The notes beneath the pieces are model-generated. The model was given only the letters and a program-made list of their open reading frames with translations. It did not search any database and was not told the origin of the DNA. Below are positions 19,379 through 28,129 of a DNA stretch of 64,000 bases, in pieces. The stretch is from Flavobacterium aquariorum. Lineage in GTDB: Bacteria; Bacteroidota; Bacteroidia; Flavobacteriales; Flavobacteriaceae. Both the position numbers and the translations under genes were made by a program. Each line of letters starts with the position of its first letter. The first letter of the stretch is position 1. The DNA is taken from NCBI RefSeq assembly GCF_003254745.1, contig NZ_QKXH01000001.1, positions 434,001-498,000 of the forward strand, written 5' to 3'.

Positions 19379-19396
19379 GACAAATTATCTCATTAT

Positions 19397-20101
19397 CTAA
19401 TTATTTCTAACTCTTACAGTACGTTGTTCAATTCTTTTTTCATACTTTTTTCCTTGGAAAATGCGTTGCACAAAAATCCCAGGGATGTGAATTTGATTAG
19501 GATCCAATGTTCCTGCTTCGACCAATTCCTCTACTTCGGCCACGGTGATTTTGGCAGCACCACACATGCATGGATTGAAGTTTCTGGCCGTTCCTTTGAA
19601 GATGAGGTTTCCTGCGGTATCGCCTTTCCATGCTTTTACTATTGCAAAGTCAGCTTTGAAGGCGTGTTCCATAATGTGCATTTTGCCATTGAATTCACGA
19701 ACTTCTTTTCCCTCGGCCACTTCGGTTCCATAACCTGCTGGAGTAAAAAATGCTGGAATTCCTGCTTGAGCAGCACGACATCTTTCAGCCAATGTTCCTT
19801 GTGGGATCAGGTCTACTTCAAGTTCTCCCGAAAGCATTTGACGTTCGAATTCAGCATTTTCACCCACGTAGGAAGAAATCATTTTCTTGATTTGTTTTTT
19901 TTGCAAAAGCAAACCAAGTCCAAAATCATCCACTCCTGCATTATTTGAAATACAGGTTAGGTTTTTGGTTTCTTTTTGTACTAATTCGGCGATGGAGTTT
20001 TCGGGTATGCCGCACAATCCGAAGCCACCAAGCATAAGCGTCATTCCGTTTTCAATTCCTTGAAGCGCTTCTTGAACGGTATTTACTTTTTTGTTAATCA
20101 T
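19397..20101 (-). CDS. scoA: 3-oxoacid CoA-transferase subunit A
   Basis: 234 residues. Alpha subunit partnering scoB. The start '[33 protein letters not shown]' contains the glycine-rich CoA-binding loop 'GGFGLCG' typical of family I CoA-transferases; '[17 protein letters not shown]' and '[22 protein letters not shown]' follow the family pattern. The gene order A then B, both on the minus strand, is standard. No promoter element was assigned with confidence upstream of the ATG at 20101. Confidence 0.94.
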   Translation of the reverse strand: MINKKVNTVQEALQGIENGMTLMLGGFGLCGIPENSIAELVQKETKNLTCISNNAGVDDFGLGLLLQKKQIKKMISSYVGENAEFERQMLSGELEVDLIPQGTLAERCRAAQAGIPAFFTPAGYGTEVAEGKEVREFNGKMHIMEHAFKADFAIVKAWKGDTAGNLIFKGTARNFNPCMCGAAKITVAEVEELVEAGTLDPNQIHIPGIFVQRIFQGKKYEKRIEQRTVRVRNN

Positions 20102-20382
20102 AATAATTCTTTTATAACTATATCGATTTCGTTTTTTGTTTTTAAAAATTGAACATTTCGGTTTTCTGTGAAGTATTATTATTTAATGGATTGAAAAATG
20201 AACCTCAATTGAAGAAAACGAATTTATAAAGCAAATCTAATAAAATAATCGCATTAATTTGGCTTCAAAAAACATATTAAATGTGATAATATTTTATGGT
20301 CAATATAAATATAAAACAGGTTGGTTTGCAGGATTTGCGTGAGGGACAGAAGCAAGCTACCGAAGTAGCGCGGATGGCCCGA

Positions 20383-20443
20383 CACCATAAAGAAAAGGGA
20401 CCGAATCACCGGTATAGTGAATTGGTCCCTTTTCTTTATGGTG
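20383..20443. repeat. 20-bp perfect stem hairpin after PBP1A
   Basis: Arms 20383-20402 and 20424-20443 are perfect reverse complements (caccataaagaaaagggacc), with a 21-base loop that can itself pair. A second small hairpin, gctac-cgaa-gtagc, sits at 20356-20369. It lies 50 bp beyond the PBP1A stop, so it could end that transcript, but it lacks a T tail and its flanks ('ggatggcccgac', 'ggcacgccc') look like repeat ends. The rest of the 20102-20494 gap is AT-rich and featureless. Confidence 0.8.
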
Positions 20444-20494
20444 GCACGCCCAATTTGAATTTAAATTATCCATTGTTGGGATCAAAGCCTATTT

Positions 20495-22813
20495 TTATAA
20501 TGAAAATTCTTCGGTGTCTTGTTCAGGAGTGGCAGTAGAGTCTTTTACTACTGCTGCTCGTGGAGTGTAACAATCTACTTTGATAGAAAGATTTTTCGGT
20601 CTTTCAAAATCTTCTTTGGATATGTTTAAGCCTTTGTCAGCATAACATTTTTCCATGAAATATCCCCAAATAGGTAAGGATGTTGCAGCTCCTTGCCCAT
20701 AGGTTAGCGTTTTGAAATGTGCAGAACGATCCTCGCAGCCTACCCAGACACCTGTTACTAGGTTGGGCACCATTCCCATAAACCAACCATCCGACTGATT
20801 TTGTGAGGTCCCCGTTTTTCCCGCGATTGGATTGGTAAACATATACGGATATCCTGTCCAACGTTTATCACCGTTTCCACCATTTTGAGTTCTCAATCTG
20901 GCTCCAGATCCCGTTTCGGTTACACCTTCCAATAATTTAATTACTGCAAATGCAATGTCTTTGTTCAAAACATCATGGGATTCCGGGATAGGTTCGTAGA
21001 TAACTTCACCGCTTTTATTCTCGATTTTGGATAAGAATTGTGGTTTGGTATAAACGCCTTGGTTAGCAAATGTGCTGAAGGCAGCCACCATGTCTTCTAC
21101 AGTAATTTCCACAGCGCCCAAAGCAATGGACGGCTGATTGATGATTTCGGATTTAACCCCTAATTTATGGGTTAATTCAATGACGGCTTCCGGACCTACT
21201 TTGTCGATTAACTTAGCCGATACCGTATTGATGGAATGGGCTAAAGCTTGTTTTAAAGTTACCATTCCGCGGTAATTATTGTCGGAGTTTCTCGGTTCCC
21301 AATCTTCGGTTACATGGTGACGTCCTTTGCGAATAACAAACGGGCCATCAAGTATTGAGTCGCAAGGAGACATGTTTAATTGTTCGATTGCAGTTGCGTA
21401 AACAAACGGCTTGAAAGTGGAACCTACTTGTCTGGCTCCTTGTCCTACGTGATCGTATTGAAAATATTTGTAATTGATACCACCAACCCAAACTTTAATA
21501 TTACCTGTTTGAGGCTCCATAGACATTACACCCGCCTGCAAAAAGTGTTTGTAATAACGGATAGAATCCAATGGCGTCATTATAGTGTCTCTTTCTCCTT
21601 TCCACGTGAAGACCGTCATTTTTGTTTTTTCGCTGAAGGTTTTGATGATTTCCTCATCGCTTTTATCTTGTTCTTTCAGCGCAGCCCATCTTCCAGACGA
21701 TTTCATGGCTTGATTCAAAATACGTTGGGTTTCTGCTTCGGAAATGTTTACAAAAGGCGCATTTTTGTTGCCTTTGGCTTGATCGAAAAACTCTTCTTGC
21801 ATATTGGCCATATGGGCAGCGACTGCTTCTTCGGCATAAGCCTGCATTCTGGAATCGATAGTGGTGTAAATTTTAAGACCGTCTTTGTAAATATCGTAAT
21901 CGGAACCATCTGGTTTTTTGTTTTCTTCCACCCATTTCTTCATATAATCACGAAGGTATTCTCTAAAATAAGTGGCAGTTCCTTCTCTGTGGCTTTCCAA
22001 TTTGAAATGCAATGTGATAGGTAAACTTTGCAATTGATGTTTTTGGTCTTCGGTAATTAGATTTGCTTTTTCCATTTGCGAAAGCACTACATTTCTTCGG
22101 TTTTTTACACCAACCGGATTTTTTACTGGGTTGTAAAGTCCTGAATTTTTGAACATACCCACTAAAATAGCCGATTCGTCAATGGTTAAATCTTTGGGCT
22201 CCTTTGAAAAGTAGGTTTTTGAAGCTGAACTAACCCCTACGGAATAGTTTCCAAAATCATATACGTTGCAATACATGGCAATGATTTCGTTTTTGGTGTA
22301 TTGTCTTTCCAAACGAATAGCGATAATCCACTCTTTGGCTTTTTGTACAATTCGGAAAGGCAAAAACTTAGATCCTTCGCCGTGAAATAACTGTTTGGCC
22401 AATTGCTGAGTCAAGGTACTGGCTCCTCCGCTGGTTCCCAAACTGGCAATAGCCCTTAGGGTTCCTCTTCCGTCGATACCGGAATGCTCGTAAAAACGGG
22501 CATCTTCAGTAGCTATCAAGGCTTGAACTAAGTTTTTTGGTAAATCAGAATATTTTAATGCAGAACGGTTTTGCTTGAAATATTTACCCAAAACGACACC
22601 ATCAGAAGAGATGATTTCGGTGGCAAGATTGGAATCCGGATTTTCCAAATCTTCAAATGAAGGCATGGAACCAAATAAACCCCATGAGGCAAACAGGAAA
22701 AATAAAGCAATGATTCCCAATCCATAAAAATAAATTTTCCAAAACTGTCTGGAATAATATTTAACATCTTTATCGACGCCTTTTGTCTGAGTGTTACTTT
22801 TTTTTATAGCCAT
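20495..22813 (-). CDS. mrcA: Class A penicillin-binding protein 1A
   Basis: 772 residues; polymerises and cross-links peptidoglycan. One N-terminal membrane anchor ('IYFYGLGIIALFFLFASWGLF') follows a short cytoplasmic tail. The glycosyltransferase domain has 'ATEDARFYEHSGIDGRG' with the catalytic glutamate, and 'GASTLTQQLAKQLF'. The transpeptidase domain has the SxxK serine in 'GSTFKPFVYA', the SxN motif 'HSINTVS' and the 'AGKTGTSQN' KTG motif. It is the last gene of ricT-gldH-PBP1A, an arrangement known from Flavobacterium; only 9 bp separate it from gldH. Confidence 0.95.
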   Translation of the reverse strand: MAIKKSNTQTKGVDKDVKYYSRQFWKIYFYGLGIIALFFLFASWGLFGSMPSFEDLENPDSNLATEIISSDGVVLGKYFKQNRSALKYSDLPKNLVQALIATEDARFYEHSGIDGRGTLRAIASLGTSGGASTLTQQLAKQLFHGEGSKFLPFRIVQKAKEWIIAIRLERQYTKNEIIAMYCNVYDFGNYSVGVSSASKTYFSKEPKDLTIDESAILVGMFKNSGLYNPVKNPVGVKNRRNVVLSQMEKANLITEDQKHQLQSLPITLHFKLESHREGTATYFREYLRDYMKKWVEENKKPDGSDYDIYKDGLKIYTTIDSRMQAYAEEAVAAHMANMQEEFFDQAKGNKNAPFVNISEAETQRILNQAMKSSGRWAALKEQDKSDEEIIKTFSEKTKMTVFTWKGERDTIMTPLDSIRYYKHFLQAGVMSMEPQTGNIKVWVGGINYKYFQYDHVGQGARQVGSTFKPFVYATAIEQLNMSPCDSILDGPFVIRKGRHHVTEDWEPRNSDNNYRGMVTLKQALAHSINTVSAKLIDKVGPEAVIELTHKLGVKSEIINQPSIALGAVEITVEDMVAAFSTFANQGVYTKPQFLSKIENKSGEVIYEPIPESHDVLNKDIAFAVIKLLEGVTETGSGARLRTQNGGNGDKRWTGYPYMFTNPIAGKTGTSQNQSDGWFMGMVPNLVTGVWVGCEDRSAHFKTLTYGQGAATSLPIWGYFMEKCYADKGLNISKEDFERPKNLSIKVDCYTPRAAVVKDSTATPEQDTEEFSL

Positions 22814-22822
22814 AATCGTGTC

Positions 22823-23302
22823 TTAATCTTTGTTTTCTATTCTAAAACCTACTTCGGTAATTCCATCTAAAAAAGTAACTCCAGGCACTTTTCCGTTTTC
22901 TCTTACCGCTTGTTTGATATGTACTTTGTATTTCCCTCTAAAACGCACATTTTCTTTGTAATAGAGCTTGCTTTCTTTGATATCTGTAAAACCGTCTCCT
23001 AACAATGTTCCGTCGGGCTCGGCCATCTGGTATTCCAAAGTGTCCACTTTGGTAAAGCCGTTTGGAAGTTCCAAAGCCACAATCAGAAAGATATTATTGT
23101 ATTTGTAATTGCTGTTATCCCTTAAATTGACAAACAAATTGTATCTTTTTGTCGAATCTAGGACTGGTAAGTCAAAAGTGACGATACTGTCTTTATTCCA
23201 AGCGCTCCCCACAGATTTATACTCATCGAAAACCCTTTTTTTATCACAGGAAAAAAGGAGTACTGCCACAAAAAGCAGTAAAAGACTATTCTTTATTCTC
23301 AT
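22823..23302 (-). CDS. gldH: Gliding motility lipoprotein GldH
   Basis: 159 residues. The lipoprotein signal 'LLLLFVAVLLFSCDKK' places the mature protein in the cell envelope. The pattern 'FDEYKSVGSAWNKDSIVTFDLPVLDSTKRYNLFVNLRDN' and the C-terminal 'GVTFLDGITEVGFRIE' fit GldH, a lipoprotein required for gliding in Flavobacterium johnsoniae. Its first 17 bp overlap the end of ricT, and PBP1A follows directly, the conserved neighbourhood of gldH. The exact role of GldH in the motor is not settled. Confidence 0.92.
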   Translation of the reverse strand: MRIKNSLLLLFVAVLLFSCDKKRVFDEYKSVGSAWNKDSIVTFDLPVLDSTKRYNLFVNLRDNSNYKYNNIFLIVALELPNGFTKVDTLEYQMAEPDGTLLGDGFTDIKESKLYYKENVRFRGKYKVHIKQAVRENGKVPGVTFLDGITEVGFRIENKD

Positions 23303-24671
23303 TTTTTTTAATAATTATTGGTTTTCTAGGTTGTTCCGGTTTGTTTTCTGCAGAAGCGGGACGATTGTTATTGGGTTTCTTACGATTGTTTTTATTACGA
23401 TTTTTATTGGCGCTATTACCGTTTGGATTTTCCTTAACAGGATTCTCTTTTGTAGTAACGTTTGCGTTAGCATTGCTCGGAGGATTATTTTTTTGAATAG
23501 TTGGTTTGTTAGCATTGTTAGGAACAATCACATTTTCACCGGCTACTCTAGGTTTTTTGTTTGGTTTTTTCTTTCTCTTTGGTTGATCAAAACGCGTTAA
23601 ACTTTCTTGACCCATTGCGTTATTGAAATTTTGTTCAGGTTCTGCAACTAATTCGATGGCATAGTCTTCAAGAGAAGTAACTTTGTTTTTCAACTTATTT
23701 TCGGCAATAATTTCTTTGACCTGATCAATTTTCAATATATGCCAATTGGCAAAATTATTGGTATAGGCAAACCACATTAATCCTTTAAATATGTCTTGTT
23801 TTTGGCAAATAGCATCTCCTTTTTCGGTAACCAATTTTGTGTCAAAATCAGGAAAATCTTTTAAGGCGTCCATGTAGGTGTCCAGTTCGTAGTTCAAGCA
23901 GCACTTCAATTTACCACATTGGCCTGCCAATTTTTGTGGATTTAAAGATAGTTGTTGATAGCGCGCTGCCGAAGTGTTCACACTTCTGAAATCCGTTAGC
24001 CAAGTCGAACAACACAATTCTCTGCCGCAAGATCCTATTCCTCCCAAACGAGCTGCTTCCTGACGGAAACCTACTTGTTTCATCTCGACTCTTGTACTGA
24101 ATTCTTTGGCAAAATCTTTGATTAAAAGTCTGAAATCGACTCTATCATTGGCCGTATAATAAAATGTGGCTTTGGAACCATCTCCTTGAAATTCAATATC
24201 CGAAATTTTCATTTCCAATTTTTGTGCAATAGCCAATTCACGTGCACGCACTTTCATAGGTTCTTCTTTGTTTCGGGCCGCCGTCCAAATATCTATATCT
24301 TTTTGGCTCGCTTTTCGATATATTTTTGGAACTTCATTACTAGAAGGATTGACTCCTTTTTTCTTCATTTGAATTTTTACCAATTCTCCTGTAAGTGTCA
24401 CAATTCCAATGTCATGACCTGGTGAAGCGACAGTTGCCACGATATCACCCATACTCAAAGTCAAATTCTCGGTATTGCGGTAAAATTCTTTTCTACCGTT
24501 TTTAAAACGGACTTCCACACAGTCAAAAGGAGCTTCGCCATTAGGTAAACTCATGTTTGAAAGCCAATCAAAAACCGTCAATTTATTGCAGCTGTCGGTG
24601 CCGCAAGTCCCATTATTTTTACAACCCTTTGGTGCACCACCATCTGAAGTTGAACAACTTGTACATGCCAT
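23286..24671 (-). CDS. ricT: PSP1-domain regulatory iron-sulfur protein RicT
   Basis: 461 residues. The PSP1/RicT core spans about residues 40-300, with 'KATFYYTANDRVDFRLLIKDFAKEFSTRVEMKQVG' and the cysteine-rich 'GSCGRELCCSTWL' and 'CGKLKCCLNYE', the clustered cysteines of the RicT/YaaT family. In Bacillus, RicT acts with RicA and RicF in RNA processing and carries Fe-S; in Bacteroidota it is linked to gldH by position only. The last ~110 residues are an Asn/Lys/Pro-rich, disordered tail. A cysteine-rich N-terminus ('CTSCSTSDGGAPKGCKNNGTCGTDSC') is an addition typical of this phylum. Confidence 0.9.
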   Translation of the reverse strand: MACTSCSTSDGGAPKGCKNNGTCGTDSCNKLTVFDWLSNMSLPNGEAPFDCVEVRFKNGRKEFYRNTENLTLSMGDIVATVASPGHDIGIVTLTGELVKIQMKKKGVNPSSNEVPKIYRKASQKDIDIWTAARNKEEPMKVRARELAIAQKLEMKISDIEFQGDGSKATFYYTANDRVDFRLLIKDFAKEFSTRVEMKQVGFRQEAARLGGIGSCGRELCCSTWLTDFRSVNTSAARYQQLSLNPQKLAGQCGKLKCCLNYELDTYMDALKDFPDFDTKLVTEKGDAICQKQDIFKGLMWFAYTNNFANWHILKIDQVKEIIAENKLKNKVTSLEDYAIELVAEPEQNFNNAMGQESLTRFDQPKRKKKPNKKPRVAGENVIVPNNANKPTIQKNNPPSNANANVTTKENPVKENPNGNSANKNRNKNNRKKPNNNRPASAENKPEQPRKPIIIKKNENKE

Positions 24672-24861
24672 AATGATATATGTAGTATTGCTATAAAAGC
24701 AATTTAAGTTCGTATTACGTTTAATGGGTAAAGATAGTATTTTTTTGGTTTATGTTACAAGGCCTGAAAACGGCAAATAATCATAAATTTATACTAAAAA
24801 AAAACCATATCGATTTTGCTCGTTATGGGTTGATTTTTATGTTGAAAACAAAGTATTATCT

Positions 24862-25092
24862 TTATGTTTCCTTCACCGAAATAATTTTCACGGGACAGGC
24901 TTTGGCCGCCAAATCACAACTTTCAGCTATGGTGTGGTCGGGCGATTTCAAAGTGTAAAAACCTTTGGCGTTTACACTTTTAATCAATACCGATTTTCCG
25001 TCTTTTTTGGACATCTGAAATTGAACGGGTGCCATTTCCACACAATAATTGCACCCAATGCATTTGTCCCTTTGAAGTGTTACAATGACCAT
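24862..25092 (-). CDS. Small 4Fe-4S ferredoxin
   Basis: 76 residues. One cluster motif is complete as 'CIGCNYC' near the N-terminus with a remote 'CDLAAKACPVKII' near the C-terminus, an arrangement used by monocluster ferredoxins of the Thermotoga/Desulfovibrio type. It starts exactly where the U32 family gene ends (the start and stop codons share one base), so the two are translationally coupled. Given that the upstream gene is a TrhP-like tRNA-modification protein predicted to bind Fe-S, this ferredoxin may be its electron donor. That link is inferred from position. Confidence 0.85.
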   Translation of the reverse strand: MVIVTLQRDKCIGCNYCVEMAPVQFQMSKKDGKSVLIKSVNAKGFYTLKSPDHTIAESCDLAAKACPVKIISVKET

Positions 25093-26333
25093 TAGGCTTC
25101 GACTATTTTGTATAGTTTGTCGGACATACGGATTCTAAAAGGCAATTTGAAAGTACAGTCGTCACCTTTGGTTGCTTTTTCGGCAATGGTGTCATTTACG
25201 TACATTTCTTCGATAACCATTTCCTGAGCTCCAGTGCTTGGGCCTGTAACCAATATTTTGTCTCCGATTTTAATGTCGTAGGCTTCGATTTTGAATTGAC
25301 CAATTTCCGCTTTTGGGAAAAAATGGGTTCCTTTCCCCACATATACTTTCTTCTGGGTTGCCATCGATCCTGATACATCGCTCCATTCTCCCAATTCTTG
25401 TCCGAGATAATATCCTGACCAAAAACCACGATTGTAAACCGTATTTAAAGCTTCCATCCAAACGGCAACTTTTTCTTTGCTATAAGTACCCTCGTAATAA
25501 CTGTCAATAGCTTCACGGTAGGTTTTTATTACAGTGGCCACATATTCGGGAGCGCGTCCACGGCCTTCAATTTTTAGGACTTGAATACCTGAATCCATTA
25601 CTTGATCCAGAAAATCCAGCGTGCATAAATCTTTTGGAGACATCATGTATTCGTTGTCCAATTCGATTTCGAAACCGGTTTCCTGATCGATAACGGTGTA
25701 TTTTTTGCGGCAATTTTGTTTGCACGCACCACGATTTGCCGATGAGTTATTCGAATGCAGACTCAAATAGCATTTTCCTGAAACGGCCATACACAAAGCA
25801 CCGTGACCGAAGATTTCGATTTCGACCAATTTGCCGTTTGGCCCTTTGATTTGTTCTTTTTCGATTTGTTCGGTGATTTTTTTCACTTGGCGCAAACTCA
25901 ATTCACGGCTCAAAACCATTGTGTCAGCAAATAGACTGTAGAATCTGATGGTTTCGATATTGGTAATATTCAATTGAGTCGAAATATGAACTTCCATCCC
26001 AATACCTCTCGCCATCGCAATTACGGCTTGATCGGAGGCAATAACGGCTGTTATGTTGGCTTCTTTGGCTTTGTTCAATAATGTTTTTACCACCGATAAA
26101 TCATGGTCGTAAATGATGGTGTTTAACGTCAAATAACTTCTAACGTTTTTTGCTTCGCAACGGCGGGCGATTTCCGGTAAATCATCCATCGTGAAATTGA
26201 CCGTTGCACGGGCGCGCATGTTCAATTGCTCTACTCCAAAATATACAGAATCAGCACCGTTATCAAGTCCAGCCTGAAGCGACTCAAAGTTCCCTGCGGG
26301 AGCCATGAGTTCAATTTTGTTGTTTGTTGTCAT
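25092..26333 (-). CDS. trhP: U32-family protein, predicted TrhP (tRNA U34 hydroxylation)
   Basis: 413 residues. A U32 peptidase-family TIM-barrel start, 'KIELMAPAGNFESLQAGLDNGADSVYFG', is followed by the four-cysteine region that in TrhP binds an iron-sulfur cluster ('CMAVSGKCYLS...RGACKQNCRKKY') and by a U32 C-terminal domain (about residues 325-413). In E. coli, TrhP is needed, with prephenate, to make 5-hydroxyuridine at tRNA wobble position 34. The same C-terminal domain is present in the neighbouring TrhO protein, and a ferredoxin follows. Alternative members such as the RlhA/UbiU-type U32 proteins differ in context, so TrhP is preferred. Confidence 0.82.
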   Translation of the reverse strand: MTTNNKIELMAPAGNFESLQAGLDNGADSVYFGVEQLNMRARATVNFTMDDLPEIARRCEAKNVRSYLTLNTIIYDHDLSVVKTLLNKAKEANITAVIASDQAVIAMARGIGMEVHISTQLNITNIETIRFYSLFADTMVLSRELSLRQVKKITEQIEKEQIKGPNGKLVEIEIFGHGALCMAVSGKCYLSLHSNNSSANRGACKQNCRKKYTVIDQETGFEIELDNEYMMSPKDLCTLDFLDQVMDSGIQVLKIEGRGRAPEYVATVIKTYREAIDSYYEGTYSKEKVAVWMEALNTVYNRGFWSGYYLGQELGEWSDVSGSMATQKKVYVGKGTHFFPKAEIGQFKIEAYDIKIGDKILVTGPSTGAQEMVIEEMYVNDTIAEKATKGDDCTFKLPFRIRMSDKLYKIVEA

Positions 26334-26339
26334 GATAAA

Positions 26340-27698
26340 TTATTCTAAAATCTTGTATATTTTATCAGACAATCGAATTCGGAAAGGAACTTCAAAAGTA
26401 ACTTTATCACCAATTTTAGCCGTTGCAGTTTCAGCCCCGTCAACAATCATTTTTTCTAAAACCAATTCCTGATTACCCGTTGTTGGTCCTGAAATTAAGA
26501 TTTTATCTCCGCTGTTTACTTCGTGATTTTCAACCGTAAACTGCCCCACTTGTGCTTTTACATAATAATGTTCTGCTTTTCCAAGAAGTACTTTTTTCAC
26601 TTTTACTTTTTGACGAATATCAGCAGGTTTTTCTGTTGTAGCTAACGCCGTATTTGATAAGTCGCCAGAGTGTTTAAATTTCAAGTTTTCTGATTTCCCT
26701 TTTCTGAAAACTTTGTTTCCAACTTGTTGTCCGGTTCTCAATCGTACCTGATCAACCAAAGGCAGATGAATAATTTCTAAACATTCAGCAGAACAGCAGT
26801 TTTCCATTGCTGATTTACATTCATCGCATTGAATGAATAACAAATGGCATCCATCATTCTCGCAATTGGTGTGATTGTCGCATGGTTTCCCGCATTGGTG
26901 ACATTGTGAAACAATATCCTCGGTAATTCTTTCGCCCAAACGATTGTCGAAAACAAAATTCTTTCCGATAAACTTGCTTTCCAAGCCTTCTTCTTTAATT
27001 TGCTTTGCATAATTAATGATTCCGCCTTCCAATTGAAAAACATTTTTAAACCCCTGATGTTTAAAGTAAGCACTTGCTTTCTCACAACGGATTCCTCCGG
27101 TGCAATACATTACCAGATTTTTATCTTCTTTGTGGTCCTGAAGCTGTTCGTTGATAATGGGTAGACTCTCTCTGAAAGTTTCGACATCCGGAGTGATGGC
27201 ATCTTTAAAATAGCCGACTTCACTTTCGTAGTGATTTCTAAAATCAACCACAATCGTGTTTGGATCATCCAGAATTTCATTGAATTCCTTGGCTTTCAAG
27301 TGAACGCCTATATTGGTAACATCAAAAGTTTCGTCGTTTAAACCGTCAGCAACAATTTTGTGGCGCACTTTGATGGTAAGTTTCAAAAACGAATGGTCAT
27401 CATGTTCCACCGCTTCATTCAAACGAATACCTTTCATGAAATCATACACTTCCAGAGTGGCTCTAAAAGCCTCCAGATTTTCTTCAGGAATACTCATTTG
27501 AGCGTTGATTCCTTCGTGGGCCACGTATATTCTGCCCAAAGCATCGAGTGCGTTCCAGGCTAAAAATAAATCGTCGCGAAATTGTTTGGGATCTTGAATT
27601 TTGGCATACGCATAGAAAGACAACGTTAGTCGTTGTTTACCGGCATCATCAATCATGATGGCTCTTTCTTCTGCGCTTAAGGTGTTGTACAGTTGCAT
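26340..27698 (-). CDS. trhO: Rhodanese-like tRNA U34 hydroxylase TrhO with U32-type C-terminal domain
   Basis: 452 residues. The N-terminal half matches TrhO (YceA): a small ferredoxin-like domain, then a rhodanese with its catalytic cysteine in 'NLVMYCTGGIRCEK', then a cysteine-rich zinc-type region ('CHQCGKPCDNHTNCENDGCH', 'CDECKSAMENCCSAEC'). TrhO forms 5-hydroxyuridine at tRNA position 34 in an oxygen-dependent reaction. The last ~90 residues, from 'KKVLLGKAEHYYVKAQVGQF', match the C-terminal domain of the adjacent U32 protein ('KKVYVGKGTHFFPKAEIGQF'). This is longer than E. coli TrhO (about 350 residues). The gene lies 6 bp before trhP. Confidence 0.9.
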   Translation of the reverse strand: MQLYNTLSAEERAIMIDDAGKQRLTLSFYAYAKIQDPKQFRDDLFLAWNALDALGRIYVAHEGINAQMSIPEENLEAFRATLEVYDFMKGIRLNEAVEHDDHSFLKLTIKVRHKIVADGLNDETFDVTNIGVHLKAKEFNEILDDPNTIVVDFRNHYESEVGYFKDAITPDVETFRESLPIINEQLQDHKEDKNLVMYCTGGIRCEKASAYFKHQGFKNVFQLEGGIINYAKQIKEEGLESKFIGKNFVFDNRLGERITEDIVSQCHQCGKPCDNHTNCENDGCHLLFIQCDECKSAMENCCSAECLEIIHLPLVDQVRLRTGQQVGNKVFRKGKSENLKFKHSGDLSNTALATTEKPADIRQKVKVKKVLLGKAEHYYVKAQVGQFTVENHEVNSGDKILISGPTTGNQELVLEKMIVDGAETATAKIGDKVTFEVPFRIRLSDKIYKILE

Positions 27699-27915
27699 GC
27701 TATAAACGTTTAAGTGAGAAAATATGTTGTGAGTTCTAATTGGAAGAACTCAAATCGGGCGCAAAATTAGTGAACTTTTGCGGTTTTCAAATGCGAATTA
27801 GGGGAAATTTAGGATTTTTGGGGTTAGCGAATGAAAATAGGCTAAAGTCCGAATTACAAAATGGTCTCTCGGTTATTATTTTGGAGCAGAAAGATTCCGC
27901 ATTTTAGGATATACA

Positions 27916-27986
27916 GTCCCGCTTTCCGTTACAATCTTATGTCCTGAACCCAGGGCCATAAGGATTTCCACTTCAATCGGGGCTAA
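27916..27986 (+). repeat. Dispersed hairpin repeat, copy C
   Basis: Starts 'gtcccgctttccgttacaat' and ends 'acttcaatcggggctaa', matching the ends of copies A and B. The inner stem is different again (tcttatg...cataaga type, with a 'ggg/ccc' interior). This shows the ends, not the middle, are what is conserved. Confidence 0.78.
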
Positions 27987-28041
27987 GGGGAGAGATTTTT
28001 ACTTTTTTATCATCATTCGAAAAAGGAAAAAATTTAATAAT

Positions 28042-28118
28042 CGGACTCAGCTAGGTAAGCAACCCGAGTCTGATCCGCAAAGTCGGGGGACTTTGTGGAG
28101 CGGATGTAGGTGTTATGC
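28042..28118 (-). repeat. attC-like inverted repeat, site 1
   Basis: On the minus strand, 'gcataacacc' follows the stop of the small membrane-protein gene by about ten bases. The stem tccgcaaagtc/gactttgtgga (28074-28084 with 28089-28099) has a GGGG loop and one G:T mismatch. A second arm pair (gactc/gagtc) lies beyond. It shares 'gcataacacc' and 'gctccrcaaagtcyccc' with site 2. A far-end GTTATGC is not intact, so this may be a decayed site. Confidence 0.55.
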
Positions 28119-28129
28119 GTTTGTTTTTT

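Larger units (their letters stand above)
27699..28129. other. Repeat-rich boundary of the accessory region
   Basis: 431 bp without a gene. It holds the trhO promoter region, the dispersed hairpin repeat copy C (27916-27986) and an attC-like hairpin (28042-28118). The stretch 27990-28040 is AT-rich and featureless. Confidence 0.7.

Noticed and set aside
20296..20538. Plus-strand ORF of 80 residues after PBP1A
   Set aside because: It runs through a perfect hairpin and the end of PBP1A; the translation is incidental.
21380..22024. Plus-strand ORF of 214 residues inside PBP1A
   Set aside because: Antisense to an unambiguous class A penicillin-binding protein with all motifs present.
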